From: Branchiostoma belcheri
Lineage: Eukaryota > Chordata > Leptocardii > Amphioxiformes > Branchiostomatidae
Direction: 5' to 3'
NCBI RefSeq assembly: GCF_001625305.1
Contig: NW_017802380.1
Location: 2,830,212 to 2,894,211, forward strand
DNA length: 64,000 nucleotides
Shown here piece after piece: positions 43,935 to 56,100 of the stretch. The number at the start of each line of letters is the position of its first letter. Within the stretch, counting starts at the first letter, position 1. The position numbers and the translations under genes were made by a program. The notes under the pieces were generated by a model. It searched no databases. It was not told where the DNA came from and saw nothing but the letters and a program-made list of their open reading frames with translations.

Positions 43935-46605
43935 ATGGCGGAACTAGCAGACGACATCGTCCTGAGTTTTCACGATTCTTGCCTCAGAAATTCCGACGTC
44001 AGGCTCCTGCAGCCGCCCAACTGGCTGAATGATAAGATATTAGGCTTTGCCTTCGAGTAAGTATGCCTTTTTAGCGCCTCTTAACTGAGAAATACTGAAT
44101 TTCACTGTTCAAAATAAATTTGTTTGTTGGGACCAGTGGGAGGGGGGCATGGTTTCAGCTTTTTCGCATGGCTGCTATTTCGCATGGCATAGCTCAAATT
44201 AAATTCGACATAATTTCTTACATTTTCATACTTAGGCTTGAAAAGTGAATAAATGCTTACCTTGAATTTCTTTCTTGAACCCTGTCAATTAATAAGGTGC
44301 CCTCTTAGGCCACACCAAGTAAATTTTATGGATGACGTCCTTTGGAGACCCTAAATCTAATGCGAGAGTGCGAAAAAAAAACAAGAAGGGCTCTAAAAAC
44401 ATGATGCCTAGATAAGAAATATTGGACTGCTGACAGGACCGTCCTGTCTGTTAATAGTTCCAAAAACGGCACTGTTTTGGAGCTATTGACAGGATTTTTT
44501 TCAGTGCCATTTTTTTTTTTTGTTTTTTGTTTTTCATTTTTGTTTCCATTTTTTAACCAGGCACAGGCTTTCGGCGTTACAGGTTTCACATCAATCTGAC
44601 GATTTGCGGCACTGTCGTGACTCTTTGGTCATAGTTACAGGACGCGGAATTTCTTGTTTTTTTTTCTAGGAACAGGCCAAAATCAATGCGCGCGCGGACG
44701 TCATCCATAAAATTTACTTGGTGTGGCCTTATGTAGATTTTGAGACGGTCCATACGAGCAAATCGCCATGATGTTAGGGCCAGTGAGTGGTGGGCGAATA
44801 GCGGGTGGCGATTGGCTGATTTACCTACCAATAATTTGCATATATCTTAACACAATTTGCATGTATATGATGTTATCAAAAACAGCTAGTGATTCGTTGG
44901 GAAGAAGTTTGACCCTTGAACCTGTTATCCTCTGCCACAGGTATTTTGAAAGGGTGCAGTTTGAGGAATTTTCGTCAGATGTCACTTTTATCAGCCCTGA
45001 CGTCACGCAGTTCATTAAGTACAGCCAAGGTCTGGATACTATATACTTCCTTCGTAATAAAGAAAAAAAAAATCCATATTTTGTAGAAAACATAGTCTTT
45101 TAATACAAGCAGTTAACACATTTCTTCATATTTTAAGGTTATTATACTTGAGGTATGATGGTTTCCATATTTTCTACATTGTTATGGTAACTAGAAGTAG
45201 CTACTGTATTGTCTTATGTTTTAGACATTCTACACTTAAGTATGATGGTTTACATCTGTTCCATTCTTTAGGAGATGACCTGGCCCCATTTCTAGAACCA
45301 CTGGAGCTCTCTTGTAAAAAGTATATTTTCCTGGCTGTCAACGATAACAGCAACATAGAGTCTACAGGTGGCTCTCACTGGTAAATACTTGTCTCTCCTT
45401 TAGAAATAATTTGACATTCACTGTGTGTAGGAGAGTAAGAAGACACAAAGTACATGTACTCTCTTAGTATGGCACATTTCTGTCATGGGAATGTAATTTC
45501 ACACTTGTTGGTAGTTGGTAACTTATCCTAGCACTTTGACCATTTGACCATAGCTTAATGTCCCATCTTAAGGACGGCAACTTTTCCAATAGCATTCATG
45601 TCAGGTGAGTGACTTAGACTCAAACTGCCAACCTCTTGGTCCAGAGGCAGGGTCGCTAACCACTGGACTATGCATGCTACCTAGACTATCTATACTATCA
45701 TGTCAACTGATTGTACCTATATTTCCTCCAACAGGAGTTTACTACTATACAGACGGGATGTGGCAGAATTCCAACATTACGACTCCTCTCATGGAAGTGG
45801 TAACACAGCAGCCGCAAAACTCCTAGTTAAAAGAGTTCAGCCTTTCCTAGGAGGTAAGTACAGTACTTCTTGTCTGTAATGTTTGTGTAATCCTTACTAA
45901 AAGTCCCACCACACCCTTTTTAGATTTGTATTGACAAGTGCATCATGGGGGGGGGAGGTCTCTAGTAACACTTGCTTACAAATTGCATTATAGTTTTTAT
46001 TGACATTTTTTCAGAATCATCAAAGATTACCTTCAAGGAGATGGATGCTCCACATCAGCAAAATAGTAAGTCATTAAGTTACTTGTGCTAATAGATATTG
46101 TTGTAATGGTATGTATATGTTTGTCTTCCTGTTAATGTTGATTGTGCGAAGTGCTTATTTTGTAAGTTAGTTTAAATCTTTTGTTGTCAGTGATATATAT
46201 GCATTTAGCTGACTGATATCTCTGTAACTCAAAGTACATGGCAAATTGTGTCATACTACATGTAGATGTTTTCTGAAATTTTGAAGTGTGTGAAGTTGGT
46301 GTGTTACACTAAAGGGGGCTACTACATGTAGTATATCAGCTTTACAATACAGATACAGATACTAAGAGCACAGTACAGATTTGCTTTGCTTGTTGATCAT
46401 TGATTGACCATTCTTTCTCTGTTCTGTATTGTTTGAATGGTTCTCAGGTTATGACTGTGGAGTCTATGTCATCAGCAATACTGAACACCTGTGCAGACAG
46501 CTTCTCCAGGGGGACAGCAGTCACATCAAGGAGACAGTCACAAGTGCAAGTGTCAAGCAGAAAAGAAAACAACTTCAGGAACTGATACGCTCCTTAGGCA
46601 GATAG
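43935..46605 (+). CDS. SENP8: SENP8 (NEDP1/DEN1), NEDD8-specific protease
   Basis: A C48-family cysteine protease that matures NEDD8 and removes it from substrates, so it acts on the cullin-RING pathway. Six exons: 43935-44056, 44941-45029, 45272-45380, 45735-45853, 46015-46065, 46448-46605, with matching phases, give 215 aa (human 212). The triad is intact: H106 in GGSHW, D123 in HYDSS, C167 in SYDCG, with the oxyanion Q161 in HQQNSYDC. Family landmarks include PPNWLNDKILGFAFEYF, VTFISPDVTQFIK, FLEPLEL and LAVNDNSN. The start MAELADDIVLSF corresponds to MDPVVLSY in human. The exon 2 donor (AAG|GTCTGG) is weak, but the alignment demands it. Intron 1 holds a Harbinger-like MITE and intron 3 a SINE; neither disturbs the coding frame. 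Confidence 0.95.
44305..44731. mobile_element. Harbinger-like MITE in SENP8 intron 1
   Basis: Perfect 33-bp terminal inverted repeats at 44308-44340 and 44696-44728, starting GGCCACACCAAGTAAATTTT. TTA flanks both ends (44305-44307 and 44729-44731), the TWA target duplication typical of PIF/Harbinger. The interior has A/T tracts and no transposase. Confidence 0.88.
45525..45688 (-). mobile_element. tRNA-derived SINE in SENP8 intron 3
   Basis: On the minus strand the head reads like a tRNA: A-box region TAGTCCAGTGGTTAGCGACC, then a B-box-like GGTTGGCAGTTTGAGTC. The body that follows includes GTTGCCGTCCTTAAGATGGG and ACATTAAGC, close to the conserved GGATGGGACGTTAA body of several metazoan SINEs. 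Exact ends are uncertain. Confidence 0.65.
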
Positions 46606-46783
46606 TCTCAAATTTCTAAGTGCCAGCTTTCTTTGAGAGGATGCCCTAATGCTACTACTTTGGCATATGGAGTCCATATATATAACGTTATGCATCTAGT
46701 AAGATGCAGCCATGGCTTTTGTATGAGGGATAAACAAGTTGAACAATCCATGAATTGGCTACCACTTTCATTTATGATACCTT

Positions 46784-46789
46784 AATAAA
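46784..46789 (+). terminator. SENP8 polyadenylation signal
   Basis: Canonical AATAAA about 180 bp after the SENP8 stop. Confidence 0.75.
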
Positions 46790-46954
46790 TGCTTGAGTCG
46801 ACAGGAAAATCTCATTGTTTTCATTGTCTCTTTTTCTTAGTAGCTAGTGGTTTATTAGTGTAGTCACAGGTTACAGGTTTGACTACATTTAAGGGCAATC
46901 GTTTGTAACTTAAGCTGTCAGATTCCAACATCATACAGAACCTCCAAGAGACAC

Positions 46955-46992
46955 TAGCCTGCGTAGCAAAAATCCGGATGGTACCCGGGCTA
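46955..46992. mobile_element. Miniature TAGCCTG remnant
   Basis: Only the two ends are left: TAGCCTGCGTAGC and GGATGGTACCCGGGCTA, inverted with respect to one another. It resembles the ends of the 22421-22575 element with the interior removed. Confidence 0.55.
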
Positions 46993-47198
46993 AACAGACA
47001 CATAACCTCCTTGTGAGATGTACTTAGCTCATAATGGGATTATGCAGCTACCTGTGTCTCAAATTGTCAAGGGCAACAACAAGTTCTGTCAGTGTCAGGA
47101 TTTCCCAACAGGTGCCTACTACTGCAGTTTACCATATATCCGGTAGAGGGCGCAGTTGTACGGGCGATTATGACCTTTCAGGACAGCCGTGACCCAAA

Positions 47199-50100
47199 AT
47201 GGCGTCCGTGTTGCAGAAATGTTCCGTCCTCTGCCGTTCTCTGCCTGCTAGCGCAGCGGTCAAGGCCTTCAGCCGGGTAAGATCGGTCAGAAAAGTCTCT
47301 CTAGCATACAAGGAACGACTGCTACATTCTTCAGCGCTGAAAACTATCTAGTTTTATCAGAATACCCCGATAAAATTGTGACGACGATATTTTCTCATCA
47401 GTTGCAGACGACGGTCATATGGAGGTCGTCCCACTGCGTTTGTAAACATGCGAGCACCTTACATGGATGGTGTATTTTAGTCTAGAAAGTACTTATCTGT
47501 CTGTACCATGATATGATGCCTTAAATTATACCGTATGATCTACTTTATATGTATTCCTACCGATCCCCTTTCCCCAGAACTTGGTCACTGCTTTTCCGTC
47601 ACTTTACTGTTATAAGTTTAAGTTTTAAAAATAACTTCAACTCGAGTTGGTTTCACCGTCGGTAACTATAGATAGATAGATATTTCTCACCAACTTTGGT
47701 TAGATGTATATTTCTCACCAACTTTGGTCACAATCATAAACGATAGATTTTCTTTTCTGCTAAAAATTCCACTGAACTTACTGATAGTTGCTGTATGTCT
47801 AAAAATCATCATTATGACGAGGGAGGCTCATGATCAAGCTGTCAAGAACGAAGAAGATGAAACAGATGCGACCTAAGCAATTTTTGAATCTTTGTATTGT
47901 CATCAACAGTCTGCAGCACCATGTGGGCTCCAGACTAGAGACTTGCACAGCGGAGCAGCTGCCGTGAGTATCATGCAGAAATCTTTCAACCAAAAAACTA
48001 GCTAGAATTTAAATATCACTGGTCCTAGCTATCTAGCTATAGGCTACAGATATAAAGACATGACCACAGGCACCGGCTCTACTCGACTCCTAGTTACATT
48101 ATGCCAGATTTCTTAATACAATAATCACATGTGTTTTTTATGTTTTTTTGCTCTATACAAATCAATCTGCTACTGTTCTGAATACCTTTTAGATGTTTAT
48201 ATTGTGATATATTGATGTACATGCATTTTCATATCTTTTGATACATACTATAACATAGGGATAATGGCAGTACTAATGTTGGACTTGACTTTGGCCATTG
48301 CCTTCTATAAACCAGTTAACAACAATAACATGGATTATGCATGGTACACTTACAAATGTATTAGTCATACTTGTAATTAACTACAACTTCAGCCTCCATT
48401 GCTCCCAAAGACCCCATTCCAGCTACATGTGTATCTCTAATTCTATACAATAACAATATAACAATGACTTTAATTATGTGAATCTATATACTTATTGCTA
48501 TCAATTGGGTGGCTTTGATTTGGTTTCTGTATGTCATCTCATGCACATGCTCTTGCCTTTTCCTCCTCTTTTGTCAGTATTCTCAACAGCTTGCTACAGT
48601 TGTAAGTATTGAAAGCAGACAGTTTTGGTTCAATGATTTTGTGACATTTTTTTTATAATGCTAGAGTTTGCTTCATGAAGATATTTTACAATAGCTTGTT
48701 ATTACTTTTTTTGCTGTTTCTCTCAGATTTTTTATCAATATGAGCAGTAATCATATGCACACATCACAAGTAGATCTGAGTAAATTTTTTTTTTCAAGTT
48801 CTTACTGACTTGAGTATTCTTTTGCTGTTTTGTAGCTTGGTTGAATCATGGTTGAAATGTTATCACAGTTTTCCAAGCACTTGGTTTTCATCAATAAAAA
48901 ATGTCACTTCTATGTTTGAATGTGACTGGAATTCAAAAACACCACACATGCGTCATTGTGCTTTATCCCATCCAACACCATCAAACACTGTTTTATCAAA
49001 CACATTAAAATGTTACCACAGTTTTCCATGCATTTTAGTTCATATCAACAGTTGAACTTCTATGTTTGAATGTGACAACTGGAATGTAAAAGAAAAGAAA
49101 AAAACTCCACCCATAATGTTATTGTGTTTTATCCAATCTAACATAAAACGTTGTTAACCTCAGGGTGCATCGTCCCAGTATGGGGGTCGCTACACCGTCA
49201 CCATGATCCCAGGAGACGGCATTGGGCCTGAGCTGATGGGACATGTCAAGGACATCTTCAGGTATTACTAACATCTTCATGTCTCAGGGGTCTGGATATT
49301 TCCTTTTAAAAAACTAAAGTGCACTAAACAGTTTTAAATATTAATAGTGTACTAAGTAGTGATGACCTGACTTGTGACCATTTTCCCAAACTCTCTTGAG
49401 TTGCCACTGCGTGTAGATTTAACTGATATCCCTGTACAGGTATGCAGGAGTGCCTGTGGACTTTGAGGAGGTCCAGATCACGTCTCAGGAGGGAGATGAG
49501 GAGGCCATAGAGAACGCCATTACTGCCATCAAACGGAACGGTGTGGCTCTGAAGGGTAAGGCTTGTATCCACACTATCACCTCAAGCTCTTGTGTCAAGT
49601 TATACTGTATACATCTAACCTTTCCTTGATTATAGCCACAGTATTTATCAACTACAAGCAGTTTTTTAAGTAGTTATGAATTGTGTAATAGAGTCTGCTG
49701 TAATTTTCAATATCATGATGTTCTTGATTGAAACATTCTTTCTGCTTTTAGAAAAAAACTTGTTGAGGTGTTATATGTAATGTTAAGTTGTTGATGTTGT
49801 TTTGAATATACGCTATGTGTTTGAAGAGTTACATTTATGTTGGCTTTGTTGTCCAACATGTGTTGTGATTTGTACTGTACTCTCTCTATTTGTCCCAGTC
49901 CACCAACAAACCTGGCTTCCAGACCTCCCTTCAAGTAAAAGTTAATGCTGTTGTATCTAACAGTACAACATAATTTTCCAAATCTGGTTTGAAATGTTTG
50001 GAATTAAAATGAGGACATTCAGTGATACCAGATGCAAAAAGATTGCAAACTAACTTACTCAAAGTCAGACTCTTCAAAACAGCACTGCAAAAGTTTAGAG

Positions 50101-53100
50101 AAATTAGCCTTCAGATGGTTTCAAAATTTTCATGTAAATTTGTTTGACACTGTACTTTTTGAAAGCCTCAGCATACAGTGAAACCTGTACAAATGACCAC
50201 CACTACATGAGGACTACCAGGTCAATGTTGTCTTACCCGTGTGACCCCTTTTGTAGGCAACTTCTTCCACCCCGCCATGTCTCTGTTCTACTCCAGAAAC
50301 ATGACTATCAGGTGAAGATAACCGCTACCCTATTCTGCAGTTGTGTGTGTGTGCCCTATGGTGTGCGCTTGTGCTGTCTTTTACTTTCCTGTTTTGTTGG
50401 CTGCCGTTGCGTTTTTCTGTTTTAGGCTGGACTTCATCTAAATCCTGCTTCTGCCTTTTTCCTTTCATTTCTTGACCCTTCCATCTCACTCATCTTTCCC
50501 CCCAAGGTAACATTGAAACGCCACATGACATGCCCCTCAGCGCGTTCAAATCCAGGAATGTGGAAGTCAGGTGGTTCCCTAGCTTGCACTTCCCTCGTAG
50601 TCTGCTAGGTGGTGCTTGCGCCTGGCCTGACTGATGCAGCAGTGATCCATATTGCTTCTTCCCAAGTGCCAAAATATGTTATCCTTTCTCTGTGATAAAA
50701 TTATATTAATTATGAAAATAATGATAAGGCGTACTACAAGGCTACATGTATCTAAGAGTAAATAACCGTTTTCTGATCAAAAAGCTGCTTTGTAGCTCAA
50801 TTTAAAGCCGTGAAAAGTTCTACAGAGCATTCATCTGCAAACTCAAAATGGAAAGAAGTTATTCACACTATTCGGTGCTAAGAAAAATAAAAATGCATAG
50901 CCTTAACATTTTCTAGTTTCAGTACGAAGCCAAAGGTAACATATTTGGCATCATGCACACATACATGTAGATGAGTCTTCACCAGACCAAGGACATTATA
51001 CACAGTGTATAATGTCCTTGACCAGACTAACAAAATGGGCTGAAAACTTCTAAAATTTGGCCAAATAGGGTAATGATTTGCCAGGAGAGTTTGGCCACCA
51101 TAGAGTTTATTTCCCCGCCTAGGTAAATGGGAAATGTTACCCTTAGACTCTACTTTTGTCGAATTCTACGACCTAAAAGCCCTTTGGAAGGCCCGGTGAA
51201 GGCTACATGTAGATCCTAGAGCGAGGCTGTCTGTTCCTCCCTCCTGCTAACCACCAGGCGTTTTGCTTTGGTGTGATTTGTTAATGAGATGTGTGCTTGG
51301 AATGTACGCTGCATCGTAGGTGGACTTAAGACTCTACACCTCGACCCTACGTTTGGTGTGTCACGGAATGTAGCAGTCAGGTATGCATGGACAAGCACTC
51401 GCTTTTTTTTCTTCTTCAGAATTTTCTAGCTGCTTAAGTCTGCTGCATGCTTCATCTTAGAACAAGATTAGTGTATGCAAACATTGATATGTACTGATAA
51501 TCTTGACATATTGTCAACTATTCTAGCAGTCTAGTTTATTGCTGCAGTATATGTTATGTTTATTCAACTTGTCTCAAAATACCTACTAGTATTCTTACTA
51601 GTAGTCTTATTTATACTCTAAAATTTGATTAGAGTGTTATGGAGAAGTTTAAGTTTGCTTTGTTTTCTAAAGTTGCCAAGTTCTGAACAAAAACAAAACA
51701 ATCAGCATGAGACATTGCCTATTTTATGTACCCAAAGGTACCCTGGGGCCACTACAAGTATAGGCATTAAGCTAAGCTGTTTTGTTGTGTCCATTTCAGA
51801 GTGAGGTTGGACCTGTTTGCCAACGTGCTGAGGTGTAAAACCTTCCCTGGACTTCCTTCAAGGTAAGTCCGCAACTTTCAAAATAAGTTCCACATGTGCA
51901 CCTTCAGAACTTATTTATAGTATTGTAATTTAAAAGTCTACTCTATGTACTAAGACATATGTAATAGAAAAACTTCCTTTAGAAATTTGTATACAGTATT
52001 CAAAATAATGACCAAAACAGAACTCTTGAAGATGGTGTGGTTTATCGTATTTTGATGTTCATCACTCTTTTAAGATGTAATTGAGTATACTGTGACTGGC
52101 ACCTTTGTACTATATTCTGATAACAGTTTGTTTTTGTGTACATTTCAGACATGGTGACATTGACATTGTGATTATCAGGGAGAATACTGAGGGAGAATAC
52201 ACCAGTCTGGAGCATGAGGTTCATTAAATCTTATCTTAGATGAAAATGTCTTGCTTTATTCTAACTTCCAAAATCCACTGTTTTTGGAGACCCACCCACC
52301 ATGTAAAAGTATGGATTGCGAAAATGAAGACGAAATATTTTGCAGAACGTGCCAGGCGTTGTGGAGAGTTTGAAGATCGTCACAGCCAAGAACTCAGAGA
52401 GGATCGCCAGATACGCGTTTGAGTACGCCCAGAGACACGGCAGGAAGAAGGTGACAGCAGTTCACAAGGCTAACATCATGTAAGAACCTTTTTATAAAAC
52501 AACTGCCAGTAGCTTAGTATGTTGTCAAGATTTATTCATTACACAATCTTTGGTGCACCTGTATTCTTCTTTGAGAAAAGTACTGTGTTGTGTTGTGTTG
52601 TGTTGTGTTGTGTTGTGTTGTGTTGTGTTGTGTTGTGTTGTGTTGTGTTGTGTTGTGTTGTGTTGTGTTGTGTTGTGTTGTGTTGTGTTGTGTTGTGTTG
52701 TGTTGTGTTGTGTTGTGTTGTGTTGTGTTGTGTTGTGTTGTGTACCAAAGAAACTATGAATTGGTCTGCCAACTGAGGAAACTATTTATGAATGGGAAAT
52801 TTCATCTGTCAAAACAAACATTGTTAAGAATAATTCTAAATGTAATATGCTTGATTGTGAAGCTGTATAAAAGCCTAAAAGAGGAATATAGTGCATTGTA
52901 AATTATCAAAAAACTTGTTGGATATGAACACTCTGTTGTTATACATGTATTTCACATTACAGTATTGTTCTTTGTTTATTGTATCTGTATGATGTTTTGG
53001 TGAGTTTGCTGATGTTTTTTTTCTGTACAGGAAAATGGGGGATGGTTTGTTCCTGGAGTGCTGCAGGAAGATGTCAGAAGAGTACCCCAACATCGAGTAT

Positions 53101-56100
53101 GAGTCCATGATCATTGACAACTGCAGCATGCAGGTAAGGCAGCTGGCTGGGCAGTGAGTTACAGTAGTAGACATTGCCATCAGGAGAAAGGAAGGCTTTG
53201 CCAACATCTTGATGACACAGTGTTCCAGAAAAGCAACTAGTTTCAGCCTCTCCCAGGGGAGATTCTGCTATACCTTACAAGGAATAGTAGAGTCTCCTCT
53301 CGGGATCCATAACATTAATATATGCTTGTAATTTCTATTTTAGTAGGAAGTTGCTCTATCTAAGGTTATTGTTGGCATCAGCAAAGTCCATGCAAGATGT
53401 TTAAAATTCGCAAACTCAGAAATCAGAAGAAGTAGTACATTATTTTAAGATATTGAGATACAGCCTCTTGTCTTTTTGTAGATATGAGTGCTGTAGTATA
53501 GATAACACCTTTGATCCCATTATTGTTCCAGATGGTGTCTCGCCCTCAGCAGTTTGATGTGATGGTGATGCCCAACTTGTACGGGAACATCATCAGTAAC
53601 ATCGGCGCAGGGCTGGTGGGCGGGCCGGGGCTCGTGCCGGGAGAGAACATCGGGGAGGACTACGCCGTGTTCGAAACAGTTCAGTTCTTCTTTTTGTTTT
53701 GATTTAAGTTCTTGTAAAATGGGTGAAAATGATCAGGTTATTACAGCCATTCAATTACAAATGTATATTTCTGGTAAACAAAGTTTTACATATCTGCAGT
53801 ACTTAAGGTGTCTACTAGGAGGTGCTGTTTTGCCAACTGCATGGCACCTGGTCTGAGCTGTCATGTCAAGCAGTCAAATTGTGGCAAATTGTTTTTTTAT
53901 GTCCAGAATACTGGATTTCACTTGATTTGTAGTGACATGACTTCAAATATGATTAAGATATGACTACAAATGTTTTATTTCTTCAGGCCACCAGGAACAC
54001 AGGGAAGTCCATTGCAGGGCAGAATGTTGCCAACCCGACCGCCATGTTGTTGGCAAGTTCACTCATGCTGGAACACCTCGGGTATGCAAATTATCCATGT
54101 ACCAAACAACCTTAGAAACGAAATAATTCTAGAGCTCACTGAATAGTCATAAACTAAAGTGGATTTTAGAGTTTAAGTAACATACCCCTACAGAGACAAA
54201 ACTAAATCTAGGAAACTCTAGACAGGGTCTTTACCTAGACCAACACTAGTGTGGCAAAAGGCAGCTCACAGAACATATTACATTTCCACTGGGCACATCA
54301 CTGTTGGCTAACTACCACGCCAACTGAAACATCAACAAACACACGGAGGTACTGCTGCCAAATGGATCCAACACATCCTGGGCTACAGCAGGACATGTTT
54401 GTTGTCCAATGCACTGCAGTGTTGAAGTACATGTAAAGCAAACTTACAGGTTGTCAAGGTTTAGAACATGCAGTACTGTCACTTTTTATTTTAAAGAAAG
54501 ATTTCAATTTCAGACATAGATCTACATAAAACACAGATTACAGACATACGTTGTAGTGATTGTACATATGTGCATGATTATTCAACTTGACAAAGTAGCC
54601 CGTATGTACAATGTACCACAGTGTTGAACGACATGCAAAAGCACAAGGAAGTAAGAACTGTGTATAATATATATGGTCATTGACTGTAATGATGTGCAGT
54701 AAGAGTGTAAAGAGTTTACGTAGCCATGTGGTGTGTTTGTTAGTAAGTGTGCCAGGGCAGGGTTGACATGAGATCCTCCAGTCCAAGTTTGTGTACCCAA
54801 CCCTGGGGTGATGCCTACTGGGATACCTGTAGGTACAGATAAATAAACCCTGCTGGCCTCAGACCAAATACTGCTGCAGCAGGTGTGGATGGAGTTAAAC
54901 CAGCCTGATTACCTCATTTTGTAGTGAATCAAATGGTGAAACAAAGCTGGTACACCACCAAATTTCCCTTTTCTGAGGCTACCAGTAATTTACGGGTACA
55001 GATAAATAAACCCTGGTGGCCACAGATCAACTTGTGGGGTAGCAGGTGTGGATGGTGTGAAACCAGTCTCATTGGCTCATTTTGTATTAAATATGAACAA
55101 GAAGGTTTAAAATTTTTGATTTTAAACCTCATTGATCTAAAGAATATACAAGAATTTCCCTTTTTGATCTGAGCCTAATTTACAGGGATCATAGATGTCA
55201 AGCCTGTACAGGTGACAAGCATTACAGTTAGTTTTAAATGAGTTAAGTATAAATGGTTTATCCCCAAATGTTCTTGTTGTTTCTACCCTACCTATACAGA
55301 TTGAACATGTATGCCAGCCTGATAGAGAATGCTGTGTACAAGGCTCTTGCAGACAATAAGGTAAGATATGGTATATCAAATGGGAATGAATGATAAAAAT
55401 GATGGATGGGTGGGTGGGTGGGTGGATGGATGGATGGATGGATGGATGGATGGATGATGTTATTTTATCATGACGTCTTCAAATTAGAATATTGATATAT
55501 TTTTCTGTCGCTTTAAATTCAGCAAGCTTAAGAAATAAACACAAGATACCTGTATGAGTTTCTGCCTCGGTGCCAAAACATGCCAAACCCTGGGAGCAGC
55601 CACAAGACCTGGCAAATGTCTGAAATACTCCCCACATGTTCTAGATCAGTGTCAAAGTCAGGACACGGACAGTTTGATCAGGTGTGAGTGACTAAAGTGG
55701 GTGAAACAGAATCTTCCATGCAGGGGGGAAACGGCTAATCTCCATGCAAAGTCTGGGGGGAGAGCGGAAATTGGCACAGTTTTCTTTCTGTCCTTTGGGA
55801 GGAAGAGATTAAAAAAATCTGGAAATGTGCTGTGATTTTTATCTTCTACTCCATGATCCACTAGCCTGCTTACAAAACCTGTCCTACATCCTCTCCTATT
55901 TGCAGAGAGGATGTAGGACTCGGGAGCTATAATAGGTTTGGTAACCAGGCTACTACTCCACATTGTGTTGAAGATTACTTAGTGACAAAAATTTCTTGGT
56001 GTGAGCTTTTTTTACCTTCTTTTTCAACCCTTGTCAAAATGTCATTAATCAACACTGTTAGCTGTTTGACACTTCTGGAAAATAACTATTATTGGTATGC

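Noticed and set aside
49899..49934. Fourth IDH3G alternative exon candidate after a CCCAG
   Set aside because: Lacks the SRN-x-x-[IV]-R ending and the required phase 1 to phase 2 structure.
52519..52901. Cysteine/valine-repeat and NTTQH-repeat proteins
   Set aside because: Direct translations of the TGTTG microsatellite in an IDH3G intron.
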